Source: Brevibacterium siliguriense (GTDB lineage Bacteria > Actinomycetota > Actinomycetes > Actinomycetales > Brevibacteriaceae). Taken from it: a stretch of DNA of 64,000 nt. Below, in pieces: positions 25,573 to 34,642 of the stretch. The stretch spans positions 2,852,001 to 2,916,000 of the forward strand of contig NZ_LT629766.1 of the NCBI RefSeq assembly GCF_900105315.1, written 5' to 3'. The number at the start of each line of letters is the position of its first letter. Position 1 is the first letter of the stretch. The notes below the pieces were generated by a model. That model was not told the origin of the DNA and did no database searches. It worked only from the letters and a program-made list of their open reading frames with translations. Made by a program: the position numbers and the translations under genes.

Positions 25573-26430
25573 TCACCCCTGGATGTAGTCGACTCCACCG
25601 GGTCGTGAGGAGGCACGCTCGAGTAGCCTCGCGAGCATATGGTCGGAGGTGACGTGCTCGCCGAGGCGGTTGGGTTTGCCCGTGCCGTGGTAGTCGGAAG
25701 ACCCGGTGACGATGAGATCGTGCTCATGAGCGAGCCTGCGCATTGCCTCACGTTCCTGCGGAGGGTTGTCCCGGTGGTCGACCTCGAGCCCGTCGAGGCC
25801 GGCGGCGATGAAATCGGTCATCGCCGAATCAGGCACGACCCGACCGCGCATGGCCGCGCGCGGATGAGCGAAGACCGAGACTCCGCCGGACTCCCGGATC
25901 AGCCCGATCGCGGTGATCGGATCGATCGTCGGCAGAGACACATGGTATTTGCCCTGGCTGGACAGAATCGACGAGAACGCTTCGGTGCGGCTCTCGACGA
26001 CGCCGGCTGCCACCAGCGCATCGGCGATATGCGGACGTCCGATCGTGGCATCCTCGCCGGAGACCGAGAGCACCGCATCCATGTCGATCGGATAGTCCTC
26101 GGCCAGTCGTTCGATGATGAGGTGCGTGCGGTCGAGGCGTGCCCGCCGCGTCTCCTGCACAACCTCGGCCAGGCCCGTATCGTAGGGGTCATGGAGGTAG
26201 GAGAGCAGGTGCACGCTGATCCCCTCGTAGCGACAGGAGATCTCCATTCCCCTCACAAGACCGAGCCCGTAGACGCGGGCAGCATCTTCGGCGAGGGTCC
26301 ATCCTGCGGTGGTGTCGTGGTCGGTGAGGCCGACGACGTCGATGCCCTCCATCGAGGCTTCGGAGATGAGTTCGGAAGGGGTCTGGGTCCCGTCCGAGAA
26401 TGCGGTGTGCACATGGAGATCGATGACCAT
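25573..26430 (-). CDS. PHP-domain phosphoesterase
   Basis: A 285-residue PHP protein similar to the 3',5'-nucleoside bisphosphate phosphatase/RNase AM group (E. coli YciV). Metal-binding motifs are present: DLHVHTAFSDG at residues 4-14, GLTDHDTT at about 40, FAHPRA in the second half, and SDYHGTGKPNRLGEH near the C-terminus. Expected activity is removal of phosphate from pAp-type or oligonucleotide 5' ends. ATG 26430 is chosen because TAGACT stands exactly 6 bases before it; a GTG two codons upstream is less likely. It is divergent from the aminopeptidase P gene. Confidence 0.85.
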   Translation of the reverse strand: MVIDLHVHTAFSDGTQTPSELISEASMEGIDVVGLTDHDTTAGWTLAEDAARVYGLGLVRGMEISCRYEGISVHLLSYLHDPYDTGLAEVVQETRRARLDRTHLIIERLAEDYPIDMDAVLSVSGEDATIGRPHIADALVAAGVVESRTEAFSSILSSQGKYHVSLPTIDPITAIGLIRESGGVSVFAHPRAAMRGRVVPDSAMTDFIAAGLDGLEVDHRDNPPQEREAMRRLAHEHDLIVTGSSDYHGTGKPNRLGEHVTSDHMLARLLERASSRPGGVDYIQG

Positions 26431-26436
26431 GGTCAC

Positions 26437-26442
26437 AGTCTA
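26437..26442 (-). promoter_or_regulatory. -10 element for leaderless PHP gene
   Basis: TAGACT on the minus strand, six bases from ATG 26430. The same hexamer occurs on the plus strand at 26497 for the divergent gene. Confidence 0.5.
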
Positions 26443-26496
26443 TCTGCATCTGTCGTCCAGACTTCCACCCGTACGCACCATGTCACTTCGCCCGTC

Positions 26497-26502
26497 TAGA
26501 CT
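26497..26502 (+). promoter_or_regulatory. -10 element for leaderless aminopeptidase P gene
   Basis: TAGACT, six bases before the ATG at 26509, with no Shine-Dalgarno. No clear -35. Confidence 0.5.
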
Positions 26503-26508
26503 GGCGAC

Positions 26509-28035
26509 ATGACAGAGCAGAACTCAGATACCCCAAACTCGACTCAGGACCTCGCCGACCGCGTCAACAACCGCTCGCATCGCCCGAATTCCACTGCTTT
26601 CCGCGACTTCGTCGCCTCCGGCTGGGACCGCACTCCTCTCAACGCCGAAGCCCTCGCCGCCGCCGGCTTCACCCCGGCCCGGCGGGACGCGGTCTCGGCC
26701 GCATTCCCCGGTGAACGGCTCGTCGTTCCCGCCGGCGGACTCAAGGTCCGCTCGAACGACACCGACTACCGCTTCCGCGCTCATTCCGCGTTCATCCACC
26801 TCACCGGTCTCGAAGCCGATTCGGAACCCGACGCCGTCCTCGTCTTCGAGCCCGAGGGCGACGGCCACGACGTGACGCTGTACTTCCGCCCCCGCGCCGG
26901 TGCCGATACCGAGGAGTTCTTCTCCGATTCCCGCTACGGCGAATACTGGGTCGGACCGCGCGCGGACCTCGAAGCCATGTCCACCATGACCGGCATCACC
27001 ACCGAGAGCTCCGCCACCGTCGATGACGCCATCACCAAAGATCTCGGAGCCATCTCCGTTCGCCTCGTCCGCCAGGCCGATACTCGCATCGACGGAGTCG
27101 TCGACCTCGCTCGCACCCAGGTCCAGGCCGATCTCGAGACCTCCGAGTCCGGAGATGCCGAACTGGCCCAGCTGCTCTCCGAACTGCGCCTGATCAAGGA
27201 CGACCACGAGATCGCGCAGCTGCGCGAAGCCGTCGCCATCACCCGTTCCGGTTTCGACAACGTGGTCGCATCGCTGCCGAAGGCGCTCGGCCACCGTCGT
27301 GGTGAGCGAGTCGTCGAGACCGCATTCGAGACCGCAGCGCGCTCCGACGGCAATGGGGTCGGCTATGACACGATCGCCGCCTCGGGCAACAATGCCTGCA
27401 CCCTGCACTGGATCCGCAATGACGGTCAGGTCCGCGACGGCGACCTCATCCTCGTCGACGCCGGTGCCGAAGCCGATTCGCTCTACACCGCGGACATCAC
27501 TCGTACTCTGCCCGTTTCGGGCACCTTCACCGAGGTGCAGGCGAAGATCTACGATGCCGTGCTCGAGGCCTCCGATGCCGCGTTCGCTGTAGCCGCCGAT
27601 CACCCGAACCGTCCCGTGAAGTTCCGTGAGGTCCACGAGGCGGCCATGGAGGTCATCGCGAAGCGCCTCGAGGAGTTCGGTGTGCTGCCGGTCTCGACGG
27701 CCGAATCGCTGTCGCCGGAGGGTCAGCAGCACCGCCGGTGGATGGTCCACGGCACCAGCCACCACCTCGGTCTCGACGTACACGACTGTGCGCAGGCGAG
27801 AGCGGAGATGTACCTGGATGCCACTCTCGAACCGGGAATGGTCTTCACCATCGAACCCGGGCTCTACTTCAAGTCCGATGACCTGCTCCTGCCCGAGGAG
27901 TTCCGCGGAAACGGTGTCCGCATCGAGGATGACGTCCTCGTCACCGCCGATGGAGTGGAGAATCTCTCCGCCGCATTTCCCCGCACTCGCACCGAGATCG
28001 AAGCCTGGGTGCAGGGTCGGGCACAGGAACGCTGA
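26509..28035 (+). CDS. pepP: Xaa-Pro aminopeptidase (aminopeptidase P, M24B)
   Basis: A 508-residue M24B metallopeptidase that removes N-terminal residues before proline. An N-terminal AMP_N domain (to about residue 200) precedes the pita-bread catalytic domain. Metal ligands are visible: two Asp in LVDAGAEADSLYTADITRT, His in HGTSHHLGLDVHD, Glu in FTIEPGLYF and Glu in NGVRIEDDVLVT. It has no signal peptide, so it is cytoplasmic. Its stop overlaps the start of a P1 peptidase gene (TGATG), so the two are translated together and probably serve intracellular peptide breakdown. Confidence 0.92.
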   Translation: MTEQNSDTPNSTQDLADRVNNRSHRPNSTAFRDFVASGWDRTPLNAEALAAAGFTPARRDAVSAAFPGERLVVPAGGLKVRSNDTDYRFRAHSAFIHLTGLEADSEPDAVLVFEPEGDGHDVTLYFRPRAGADTEEFFSDSRYGEYWVGPRADLEAMSTMTGITTESSATVDDAITKDLGAISVRLVRQADTRIDGVVDLARTQVQADLETSESGDAELAQLLSELRLIKDDHEIAQLREAVAITRSGFDNVVASLPKALGHRRGERVVETAFETAARSDGNGVGYDTIAASGNNACTLHWIRNDGQVRDGDLILVDAGAEADSLYTADITRTLPVSGTFTEVQAKIYDAVLEASDAAFAVAADHPNRPVKFREVHEAAMEVIAKRLEEFGVLPVSTAESLSPEGQQHRRWMVHGTSHHLGLDVHDCAQARAEMYLDATLEPGMVFTIEPGLYFKSDDLLLPEEFRGNGVRIEDDVLVTADGVENLSAAFPRTRTEIEAWVQGRAQER

Positions 28036-29129
28036 TGCCCTCGGACAGCGCCGACCGCTCGGGTCCGGGCGCCCGGTTCGGCCCGGTCCGCGGTCGCGGA
28101 ATCCTCGAGATCCCCGGTATCCGCCTCGGCCATGCCGGTGAGCTCACCGAATCCCGACTGACCGGGATTTCCACCGTGCTGCCTCCTGCCGGTTCGTCCA
28201 TCGGCGTCGATGTCCGCGGAGGCGGTCCCGCCACCCGCGAGACCGATGTCATCGCGCCGGGCACGCATTCCTACGGTGCCGACGCCATCTGCCTCACCGG
28301 CGGATCCGCCTTCGGCCTGGGCGCCGTATCCGGAGTCGTCGACACCCTCGCCGAGGCGGGACTCGGATTCCCCGCTCCAGGTGTCGACGGTGCGGTCATT
28401 CCGCTCGCCCCCTCCGCTGCGATCTTCGACCTCGGTCGCGGGGACGGCTCCGTCGCCCCGCCGACACCGGACGAAGGCGCCCAAGCGACACGGGCGGCAT
28501 TGTCAGGCCGGACTACAGAGGTCCGGGGCAGCGTCGGGGCGGGCACCGGAGCCCGGTCGGGTTTCCAGAGTCTGCGCGGAGGACTCGGGTCCTTCGCCGT
28601 CCGTCTGCCCAGCGGGTCCACTGTCGCGGCCCTTGTCGCGGCCAATTCGCTGGGGACGATCGGCACTCCGGCGGGCGGTCTGTGGTTGGCCCCGCTGCTG
28701 CGCTCGGTCGGTTTCGATCTGCCGACGGTGCACGGTCTTCCCACCGCACCACCGGCCGATTCCGGGACCGCGGCGAAGAACACGACGATCGCGATCGTCG
28801 CCACCGACGCACGACTCGACCCGGCACAGACCACACGGATGGCATCGGGGGCGCATGCCGGCATCGCACGAGCCGTGCGGCCCTCGCACACTCTCTTCGA
28901 CGGCGACACGGTCTTCGGCATCGCCACCGGGGCCAAGGAGCTGCCTGCTGACCGCGACACCGCCACACGAGAGCTCGTGATGATCGCTGCGGCGGCGGCC
29001 GATGCGCTCAGCCTGGCGATTCTCGACGCTCATGCTTCGGCGACACCCGTCGACGACGCATGGGGGCAGCCGCCGACGCTGAGTGAGATCGCACCGGACT
29101 TCACCTCTGCCTTCACCGGACTCCGATGA
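28035..29129 (+). CDS. P1/DmpA family (S58) aminopeptidase
   Basis: A 364-residue member of the DmpA/BapA family of self-processing N-terminal nucleophile peptidases. The conserved opening is present (ILEIPGIRLGHAGE), as is GVDVRGGGPATRETD and TGGSAFGLGAV. The likely autocleavage and nucleophile region is VAANSLGTIGTP, where cleavage before Ser would yield two subunits. Family members act as beta-aminopeptidases or L-aminopeptidase/D-esterases. It is coupled to aminopeptidase P upstream. A terminator follows 51 bases after the stop. Confidence 0.85.
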   Translation: MPSDSADRSGPGARFGPVRGRGILEIPGIRLGHAGELTESRLTGISTVLPPAGSSIGVDVRGGGPATRETDVIAPGTHSYGADAICLTGGSAFGLGAVSGVVDTLAEAGLGFPAPGVDGAVIPLAPSAAIFDLGRGDGSVAPPTPDEGAQATRAALSGRTTEVRGSVGAGTGARSGFQSLRGGLGSFAVRLPSGSTVAALVAANSLGTIGTPAGGLWLAPLLRSVGFDLPTVHGLPTAPPADSGTAAKNTTIAIVATDARLDPAQTTRMASGAHAGIARAVRPSHTLFDGDTVFGIATGAKELPADRDTATRELVMIAAAAADALSLAILDAHASATPVDDAWGQPPTLSEIAPDFTSAFTGLR

Positions 29130-29180
29130 CACTGCGCTCACTTCGCTCCGATGAGGCTGAGTTCATCGCACTCTGAACGC

Positions 29181-29216
29181 AGAGGCGGGGTCCGCCGCTC
29201 GGCGGGCCCCGCTTCT
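29181..29216. terminator. Bidirectional terminator between convergent genes
   Basis: Bases 29181-29197 pair with 29200-29216 over 17 positions including two G-U pairs, with a very small loop. It separates the P1 peptidase gene from the convergent phosphoesterase gene. Confidence 0.7.
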
Positions 29217-29282
29217 CTCAGCTGTCCGCAGCGCTCAAGCGGCACCGTCGGACGGCCGCGCAGAGCTGCTGCTCCTGATCGG

Positions 29283-31208
29283 TCAGTCGTTGCGGACCGA
29301 CTGTGCCTCTTCGGAGTCAAGACCCTTCGGTTCCCGGATCTCCTTCTTCTGCTGGGTGTCGAATCCGTCCTGACGCAGCAGCTTCTGCGATTCGGACTTC
29401 GCTGCGGCCTCGTCCTCGACCACGGTGAACCGAACCGTCTGGGTGAACTCACGTCCGTAGCGGTCGGTTCCGGTCACCTCGGCGGTGTGGGTGCCCAGGT
29501 CGAGGCTCGAGGGGATCTCGGTCCTCCAGAGGTGCGAGCTCGACTGTCCGACATTGCCGGAGGTGCGCAGGTTCTGCGAGGCGGTGTAGGGGTCTGTGTA
29601 CTCCCAGCCCTTCGCCAGCGCTTCGCCCTTGCCCGGCTGAGTGTGTTCGGAGCGCTTCGGTGCCTTGCCGTCGAAGCTGACCTCCACGCGGGCATCGGAG
29701 GTGCCTGCCAGGAAGCTCGAGGTCAGCCAGGTCTCGCCCTCCTTGAGGTCATCGCGGGTGACCACGCGCTCGGACACCGCTTCCGGAGCAGTGCCCGTCT
29801 TGTCCGCGTCCTGCCAGTCCTGTGCCTGTTGCGCCCAGTCACGCCACTGCGGCGAGTTCACGCCGAGCAGCAGCTGGTGATCGTCGGACTCGTTGCGCAC
29901 GGTGTAGCGTTCGCTGCGCGACGCACCGTCGAATTCGAGTGTGAGCACACCCGGCTCCGACGCATCTTGCGTGAACGAGTACGGCAGTCCGTCGGCGTTG
30001 AGACCGCCGGAGTACCAGTCTCCGGAGACGGCACCGGCGACGATCTGCGTATTCGGCAGCTTTTCGATGCCGGCCGCCGCCCACTCCTTGCGGGTCTCAC
30101 CAGCGACGAGGTTCTCCTGAGTATGTGTGTGACCGCCGACGGTCACAGCGTTCGGGTAGTCGGCGATGACGTCGTAGAAGTCCTTCGCATTGTCGACGAC
30201 GACCTCTTTGTGCGTGAGGATGGGTGCGTGGGTGGCGATGACGACCTGAGCGTTCTTCGGCACGTTCTTCAGATCGTTCTCCAGCCAGGTCAGCTGCTCC
30301 TCGGAGATCTTCTCCTTGTACTTCTTCCGGTTCGCCTTGCCTTCGTACTCGATGCTGTCGAGGACGACGAAATGCGTCTTGCCGACGTCGTAGGAGAAGT
30401 ACGAGGGTCCGAACTGGTCGCGGAAGGTGTCGAGGGCGTGAGAGTCATCGACCGCGTCATAGTCCTGGTCGTGGTTGCCCGGTGCCACGCGGACGGGGCC
30501 GTTGGTCTGCGAGTAGATGTCACGCAGTTCGTCGTTGAGGCTGAGGTCGTCACCGACATTGTCGCCGAGCAGCAGCACTCCGCAGGCACCGTAGTCGTTG
30601 CGGTCGGCGAGGTCACCGACGGCTCCGTCGCGGGCGTAGCCCATCTCCGTCTTGTCATAGGCCTGGGTGTCAGCGGCGATCGGGCAGTTCTGGTCGTCCT
30701 TCGCCGAGGCTTTCGACTCGATCATCGGGAAGTTCACGGCCTTCGGTGTGTCACCGGTCGGTTCGATGCCTCCGAATTCGAGGTCCCCGGAGCCTTCGGG
30801 CAGGTGATTGTAGCTGAACTGTGCAACCTTGTCCTCATCGACGGGCACCTGCCATCCGGAAGGCTGAGTGATCGAGACGGTCATGTTCTCTCGCACGGGC
30901 AGCTCGTAGCGTCCGTCTCCGTCCGTCTGGACGACGTCGACTCCGTTGCTCACCGCGACGCCGGAGACGCCCTTCTCGTCACCGTCGAGCTTCGAATTCT
31001 CGTTGACGTCGTCGAAGACCTGACCGGTGAACTTCTTCGGGTCGGCGGCCTTGCCGCGGTCGACTTGGACGTGGCCTGCGTAGAGTTCGGCCGGTGCGTC
31101 CGCGGCCGTCGCCGAGGTCGGCGAGAGAAGCGGGGCGAAGAGCGAGAGCGCTGCGCAGGCTCCCAAGCCTGCGGCAGCGGTGCGCGGGCGGATTCGTCGT
31201 GTCTGCAT
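29283..31208 (-). CDS. Secreted calcineurin-like metallophosphoesterase
   Basis: A 641-residue exported phosphoesterase. A signal peptide (MQTRRIRPRTAAAGL... ending ATAADA) is followed by an SdrD-B/carboxypeptidase-regulatory-like beta domain (GQVFDDVNENSKLDGDE), a metallophosphoesterase core (LLLGDNVGDD, APGNHDQDYD, VIATHAPI, VGGHTHTQ) and a C-terminal beta domain. The first metal motif has ADTQ rather than DxH, as in related exported phosphoesterases. A likely job is phosphate release from extracellular organic phosphate or cell-wall components. ATG 31208 is used because AGGAGAG lies 6 bases upstream; the frame stays open far upstream without other support. Confidence 0.87.
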   Translation of the reverse strand: MQTRRIRPRTAAAGLGACAALSLFAPLLSPTSATAADAPAELYAGHVQVDRGKAADPKKFTGQVFDDVNENSKLDGDEKGVSGVAVSNGVDVVQTDGDGRYELPVRENMTVSITQPSGWQVPVDEDKVAQFSYNHLPEGSGDLEFGGIEPTGDTPKAVNFPMIESKASAKDDQNCPIAADTQAYDKTEMGYARDGAVGDLADRNDYGACGVLLLGDNVGDDLSLNDELRDIYSQTNGPVRVAPGNHDQDYDAVDDSHALDTFRDQFGPSYFSYDVGKTHFVVLDSIEYEGKANRKKYKEKISEEQLTWLENDLKNVPKNAQVVIATHAPILTHKEVVVDNAKDFYDVIADYPNAVTVGGHTHTQENLVAGETRKEWAAAGIEKLPNTQIVAGAVSGDWYSGGLNADGLPYSFTQDASEPGVLTLEFDGASRSERYTVRNESDDHQLLLGVNSPQWRDWAQQAQDWQDADKTGTAPEAVSERVVTRDDLKEGETWLTSSFLAGTSDARVEVSFDGKAPKRSEHTQPGKGEALAKGWEYTDPYTASQNLRTSGNVGQSSSHLWRTEIPSSLDLGTHTAEVTGTDRYGREFTQTVRFTVVEDEAAAKSESQKLLRQDGFDTQQKKEIREPKGLDSEEAQSVRND

Positions 31209-31412
31209 GGATCTCTCCTGTATTCGACTGTGGCGGGTTCTGCCGAGAAATGACCCTAGGGAGACGGAGAGAAGACGAAATGACGACAGCAGCACGGCTT
31301 GATGAATAGGAGAAGAGTCCGGATGGAACTCGACGCCCACTCGTGTCACCGGCGGGGAATGTGATCTGGATTCAATTCGCGGAGCCGGCCGCTGAAATCT
31401 CCACGCACCACG

Positions 31413-31418
31413 TAGTCT
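31413..31418 (+). promoter_or_regulatory. -10 element for leaderless MgtE-like gene
   Basis: TAGTCT, six bases before ATG 31425. There is no ribosome-binding site. Confidence 0.5.
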
Positions 31419-31424
31419 GAGAAC

Positions 31425-32699
31425 ATGAGTGGTCCACCGAAAAGAGTCTTCGTCGCCCGACTCGTCTCCGCCCCAGTGTTCGACCCTCTCGGAGATCAGG
31501 TCGGCCGGGTCCGCGATGCCGTCATCGTCTACCGTGCGACGATGCGGCAGTTCCCCCGAGTCATCGGCCTCGTCGTCGAGGTGCCGGGCCGTCGCCGCGT
31601 GTTCGTGCCGATGGGCAGGGTCACTGCGATCGATTCCGGGCAGGTCATCACCACCGGTCTGGTGAATATGCGCCGCTTCGAACAGCGTGAGTCCGAGACC
31701 CTGGTGATGAATGATCTGCTCGACCGGCGTCTGCGTCTGCACGAGGACAATTCACCTGTGCTCGTCGAGGACGTCGGCATCGAACAGCAGGTGAACAAGG
31801 ACTGGGAGGTCACCCGTCTGTTCGTGCGTCGTGTGCCCGAACGCAGCGCTTTCGCCGCATTCCGCCGCCGTGGTGAGACGAAGCAGATCGACTGGACGGA
31901 TGCCGACCATCCGGTGGATTCCGAGGTCGATCAGGAAGCCACTCAGCTCATCGCGGCCTATCAGGACACGAAGCCTGCCGACCTCGCCGATGTGCTCTTC
32001 GAGATGAACGCCGCCCGCCGCCTCCAGGTGGCCCGGGCCCTCGATGACGAACGACTCGCCGATGTCGTCGAGGAGCTGCCGGCCGAAACCCAGATCGAGA
32101 TCCTCACGGGGCTCGAAACCGAACGGGCCGTGACCGTGCTCGAGGAGATGGAGCCCGATGACGCGGCGGACCTCCTCGGCGAACTCAGCGATGATCAGGC
32201 CGAACGGTTCCTGACCCTGATGGAACCTGATGAGGCCGAGGATGTGCGTACGCTTCTGGCCTACGACGATGACACCGCCGGCGGTCTGATGACGACCGAA
32301 CCGGTGATCCTCACCCCGGAAGCCACTGTCGCCGAGGCCCTGGCCCATGTGCGTCGGGAAGACCTGCCGGCAGCCCTGGCCGCGGCGGTCTTCGTCTGCC
32401 GTCAGCCCGTGGAGACTCCCACCGGCAAGTATCTGGGTCTCGTCCACATCCAGGAGATGCTGCGCCATCCTCCGCACGAGGCGGTGGGCATCATGCTCGA
32501 CACCGAGGTCGAACCGCTGTCGCCGGAGACTCCTCTCGGCGAGGTGGCGAAGCTGTTGGCCGCGTACAATCTGGTGTCGGTGCCGATCACCGATGACAAC
32601 GATCGCCTCGTCGGGGTGGTCACCGTCGATGACGTCCTCGACGAGCTTCTGCCCGAGGACTGGCGAACCACCGGTCGAGACGATCGCAGCAGGGGGTAG
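31425..32699 (+). CDS. Soluble MgtE-like protein: PRC barrel, MgtE_N and CBS domains
   Basis: A 424-residue cytoplasmic protein. An N-terminal PRC-barrel-like part (residues 1-130, PVFDPLGDQVGRVRDAV) precedes an MgtE N domain with superhelical repeats (LADVLFEMNAARRLQVARAL, LADVVEELPAE) and two CBS modules (MTTEPVILTPEATV, then VPITDDNDRLVGVVTVDDV). The transmembrane channel domain of MgtE is missing, so it cannot itself transport Mg2+; it may sense Mg2+ or nucleotides for a partner. The DUF1003 membrane protein gene starts 2 bases after the stop, an obvious partner. Equivalent to Rv1232c. Confidence 0.87.
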   Translation: MSGPPKRVFVARLVSAPVFDPLGDQVGRVRDAVIVYRATMRQFPRVIGLVVEVPGRRRVFVPMGRVTAIDSGQVITTGLVNMRRFEQRESETLVMNDLLDRRLRLHEDNSPVLVEDVGIEQQVNKDWEVTRLFVRRVPERSAFAAFRRRGETKQIDWTDADHPVDSEVDQEATQLIAAYQDTKPADLADVLFEMNAARRLQVARALDDERLADVVEELPAETQIEILTGLETERAVTVLEEMEPDDAADLLGELSDDQAERFLTLMEPDEAEDVRTLLAYDDDTAGGLMTTEPVILTPEATVAEALAHVRREDLPAALAAAVFVCRQPVETPTGKYLGLVHIQEMLRHPPHEAVGIMLDTEVEPLSPETPLGEVAKLLAAYNLVSVPITDDNDRLVGVVTVDDVLDELLPEDWRTTGRDDRSRG

Positions 32700-32701
32700 A
32701 T

Positions 32702-33250
32702 ATGGCCGTCGATGATTTCGAGATCCCGAGGTCGAGCAAACGAAAACTCCCGAGCTTCGCCATGTCCCCCGAGACGTTCGGACGGGGAGCCGAGGCTTTC
32801 GCCCGGTTCATGGGCACGCCGGCTTTCCTCGTCGGCATGACCGTGTTCTGCGCGGTGTGGCTGCTGTGGAACACCCTGCTGCCCGAATCGTGGCAGTTCG
32901 ACCCGAGGTCGCTGAACTTCACCCTGCTGACCCTCATCCTGTCGCTGCAGGCCTCCTATGCGGCCCCGCTGATCCTGCTTGCCGAGAACCGCAGCACCGA
33001 CCGCGACCGCGTCGAGTTCGAACACGACCGGCAGCGCGCCGAACGCAACCTCGCCGACACCGAGTACCTGGCACGGGAAGTGGCGGCGCTGCGCATCGCC
33101 ATGCGTGAGGTCGCGACCCGTGACTTCATCCGCTCCGAGCTCAAGGATCTGCTCAAGGAATTGGAGGACGAGAGACAGGACGGCAATCAGGCCGACGGCG
33201 TCGACTCCCGGTCCTCCGAACAGCGCCGAGGCGGCTCCCACAGCGGATGA
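32702..33250 (+). CDS. DUF1003 family membrane protein
   Basis: A 182-residue DUF1003 protein. Two transmembrane helices at about 40-85 (FLVGMTVFCAVWLLWNTLL; LTLILSLQASYAAPLILLA) are followed by the conserved AENRSTDRDR and a charged coiled-coil helix to about residue 165. It begins two bases after the MgtE-like gene and is almost certainly cotranscribed with it; the pairing is conserved in actinobacteria. Function is unknown. Possibly it supplies the membrane part missing from the MgtE-like protein, which is inference. Confidence 0.88.
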   Translation: MAVDDFEIPRSSKRKLPSFAMSPETFGRGAEAFARFMGTPAFLVGMTVFCAVWLLWNTLLPESWQFDPRSLNFTLLTLILSLQASYAAPLILLAENRSTDRDRVEFEHDRQRAERNLADTEYLAREVAALRIAMREVATRDFIRSELKDLLKELEDERQDGNQADGVDSRSSEQRRGGSHSG

Positions 33251-33319
33251 CGAGACGACGAACGAAGCGGTAGGGTTGAGAGCCCGGAAGAGCTGATCCG
33301 GGAAGGAAAGGACGTGGGC

Positions 33320-34441
33320 ATGACTGGTCCCTCTGAAGAGGCTGTGAGAGAGGCGCTGACCGGTGTCATCGACCCGGAGATCCGCCGCAATATCGTCGAG
33401 CTCGATATGGTCGAATCGATCGACATCGACGGCGGCAAGGTCACCGTCACGGTTCTCCTCACAATCGCCGGATGCCCGCTCAAGGATACGATCTCCCGAG
33501 ACACGGAAGCCGCGGTCTCCCGAGTCGACGGAGTGACCGGAGTCTCGGTTGTCCTCGGCACGATGAGTCCCGAACAGCGCAAGGCGATGAAGGAGAAGCT
33601 GCAGGGCACCGGTACCCGCGATATCCCGTTCAACCGCCCCGAGTCGCTGACGAAGGTCTATGCCGTCGCGTCAGGAAAGGGCGGAGTCGGCAAGTCGTCG
33701 GTGACCGCGAATCTCGCCGTGTCACTGGCGGCCAAAGGGCTGCGCGTCGGCATCGTCGACGCCGATATCTACGGCTTCTCCATTCCCGGCATGCTCGGTC
33801 TCTCCGGAAAGCCGACCCGAGTCGACGAGATGATCCTGCCGCAGGTCGCCCATAACGTGAAGGTGATGAGCATCGGCATGTTCGTCCCGCCGAGCCAGGC
33901 CGTCGTCTGGCGAGGTCCGATGCTCCATCGCGCCCTGCAGCAGTTCCTCACCGACGTGTTCTGGGGCGACCTCGACGTGCTGCTGCTCGATCTGCCTCCG
34001 GGCACGGGTGATATCGCGATCTCCGTGGCACAGCTGCTGCCCGATTCCGAGCTCCTCGTCGTCACCACTCCCCAGTCCGCGGCCGCTCAGGTTGCCGAAC
34101 GCGCGGGATCCATCGCCACACAGACGAAGCAGACGTTGGCGGGAGTCATCGAGAACATGTCGTGGATGGAGATGCCCGACGGCACCCGGATGGAGGTGTT
34201 CGGCTCCGGCGGAGGTGCCAGCGTGGCAGAGAATCTCAGCGCCTCCCTCGAACACGAGGTTCCGCTGCTGGCTCAGGTCCCCTTGGACACTCGTCTGCGG
34301 GAAGGATCGGACGCCGGCACCCCGGTCGTGCTCGGCAGCCCCGAGTCGCCTGCTGCACGAGCCTTCGACTCCCTCGCGGAGTCGCTGCGGCGACGCAGTC
34401 GCGGCCTGTCCGGCAGATCCTTGGGCCTGAGCCCGGTCTGA
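33320..34441 (+). CDS. mrp: Mrp/NBP35-type Fe-S cluster carrier ATPase
   Basis: A 373-residue Mrp protein. The N-terminal MIP18/DUF59 domain (EAVREALTGVIDPEIRRNIV) is fused to a P-loop ATPase with the deviant Walker A SGKGGVGKSS, then DADIYGFSIPGMLG and LPPGTGDIAISV. These proteins bind and transfer iron-sulfur clusters. The CxxC of many Mrp proteins near the C-terminus is not seen here. ATG 33320 has AAGGA 8 bases upstream; a GTG two codons earlier is too close to it. It lies 69 bases after the DUF1003 gene, on the same strand. Confidence 0.9.
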   Translation: MTGPSEEAVREALTGVIDPEIRRNIVELDMVESIDIDGGKVTVTVLLTIAGCPLKDTISRDTEAAVSRVDGVTGVSVVLGTMSPEQRKAMKEKLQGTGTRDIPFNRPESLTKVYAVASGKGGVGKSSVTANLAVSLAAKGLRVGIVDADIYGFSIPGMLGLSGKPTRVDEMILPQVAHNVKVMSIGMFVPPSQAVVWRGPMLHRALQQFLTDVFWGDLDVLLLDLPPGTGDIAISVAQLLPDSELLVVTTPQSAAAQVAERAGSIATQTKQTLAGVIENMSWMEMPDGTRMEVFGSGGGASVAENLSASLEHEVPLLAQVPLDTRLREGSDAGTPVVLGSPESPAARAFDSLAESLRRRSRGLSGRSLGLSPV

Positions 34442-34506
34442 GGCCGGTGTCTCCCCTCTCCACTTGCAACACCCTCGTCTGCTCTGTCTTCTCCGCTTTC
34501 AGCGCT

Positions 34507-34642
34507 ATGACTGTCCTCGTCCGTCCGCCCTATGGAGCCCTCGACAAACGTGCAGCACACGCTCTGGGCGGTCCTGCGATCATCTGGAACGTCGACACCG
34601 GAGACTGGCAGCACAGGGACTCGAAGTGGACGGTCAGGCATG
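34507..34642 (+). pseudogene. Polysaccharide deacetylase (NodB) remnant
   Basis: A plus-strand frame beginning at ATG 34507 reads MTVLVRPPYGALDKRAAHAL and continues into IIWNVDTGDWQHRDSK. RPPYGA and WxVDTxDWxxRD are motifs 3 and 4 of the NodB domain of peptidoglycan/chitin deacetylases. The N-terminal metal-binding motifs (TFDDG, HSxxH) and the C-terminus are missing and the frame soon loses similarity. It sits in a 345-base gap between mrp and tatB. The remaining bases of that gap hold nothing I can identify. Confidence 0.6.

Noticed and set aside
26524-27783. A 419-residue minus-strand frame opposite aminopeptidase P
   Set aside because: It is a shadow frame; all catalytic motifs belong to the plus strand.
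29151-31253. A 700-residue open frame on the plus strand opposite the secreted phosphoesterase
   Set aside because: The minus-strand gene has a signal peptide, metal motifs and a ribosome site; the plus frame has none.
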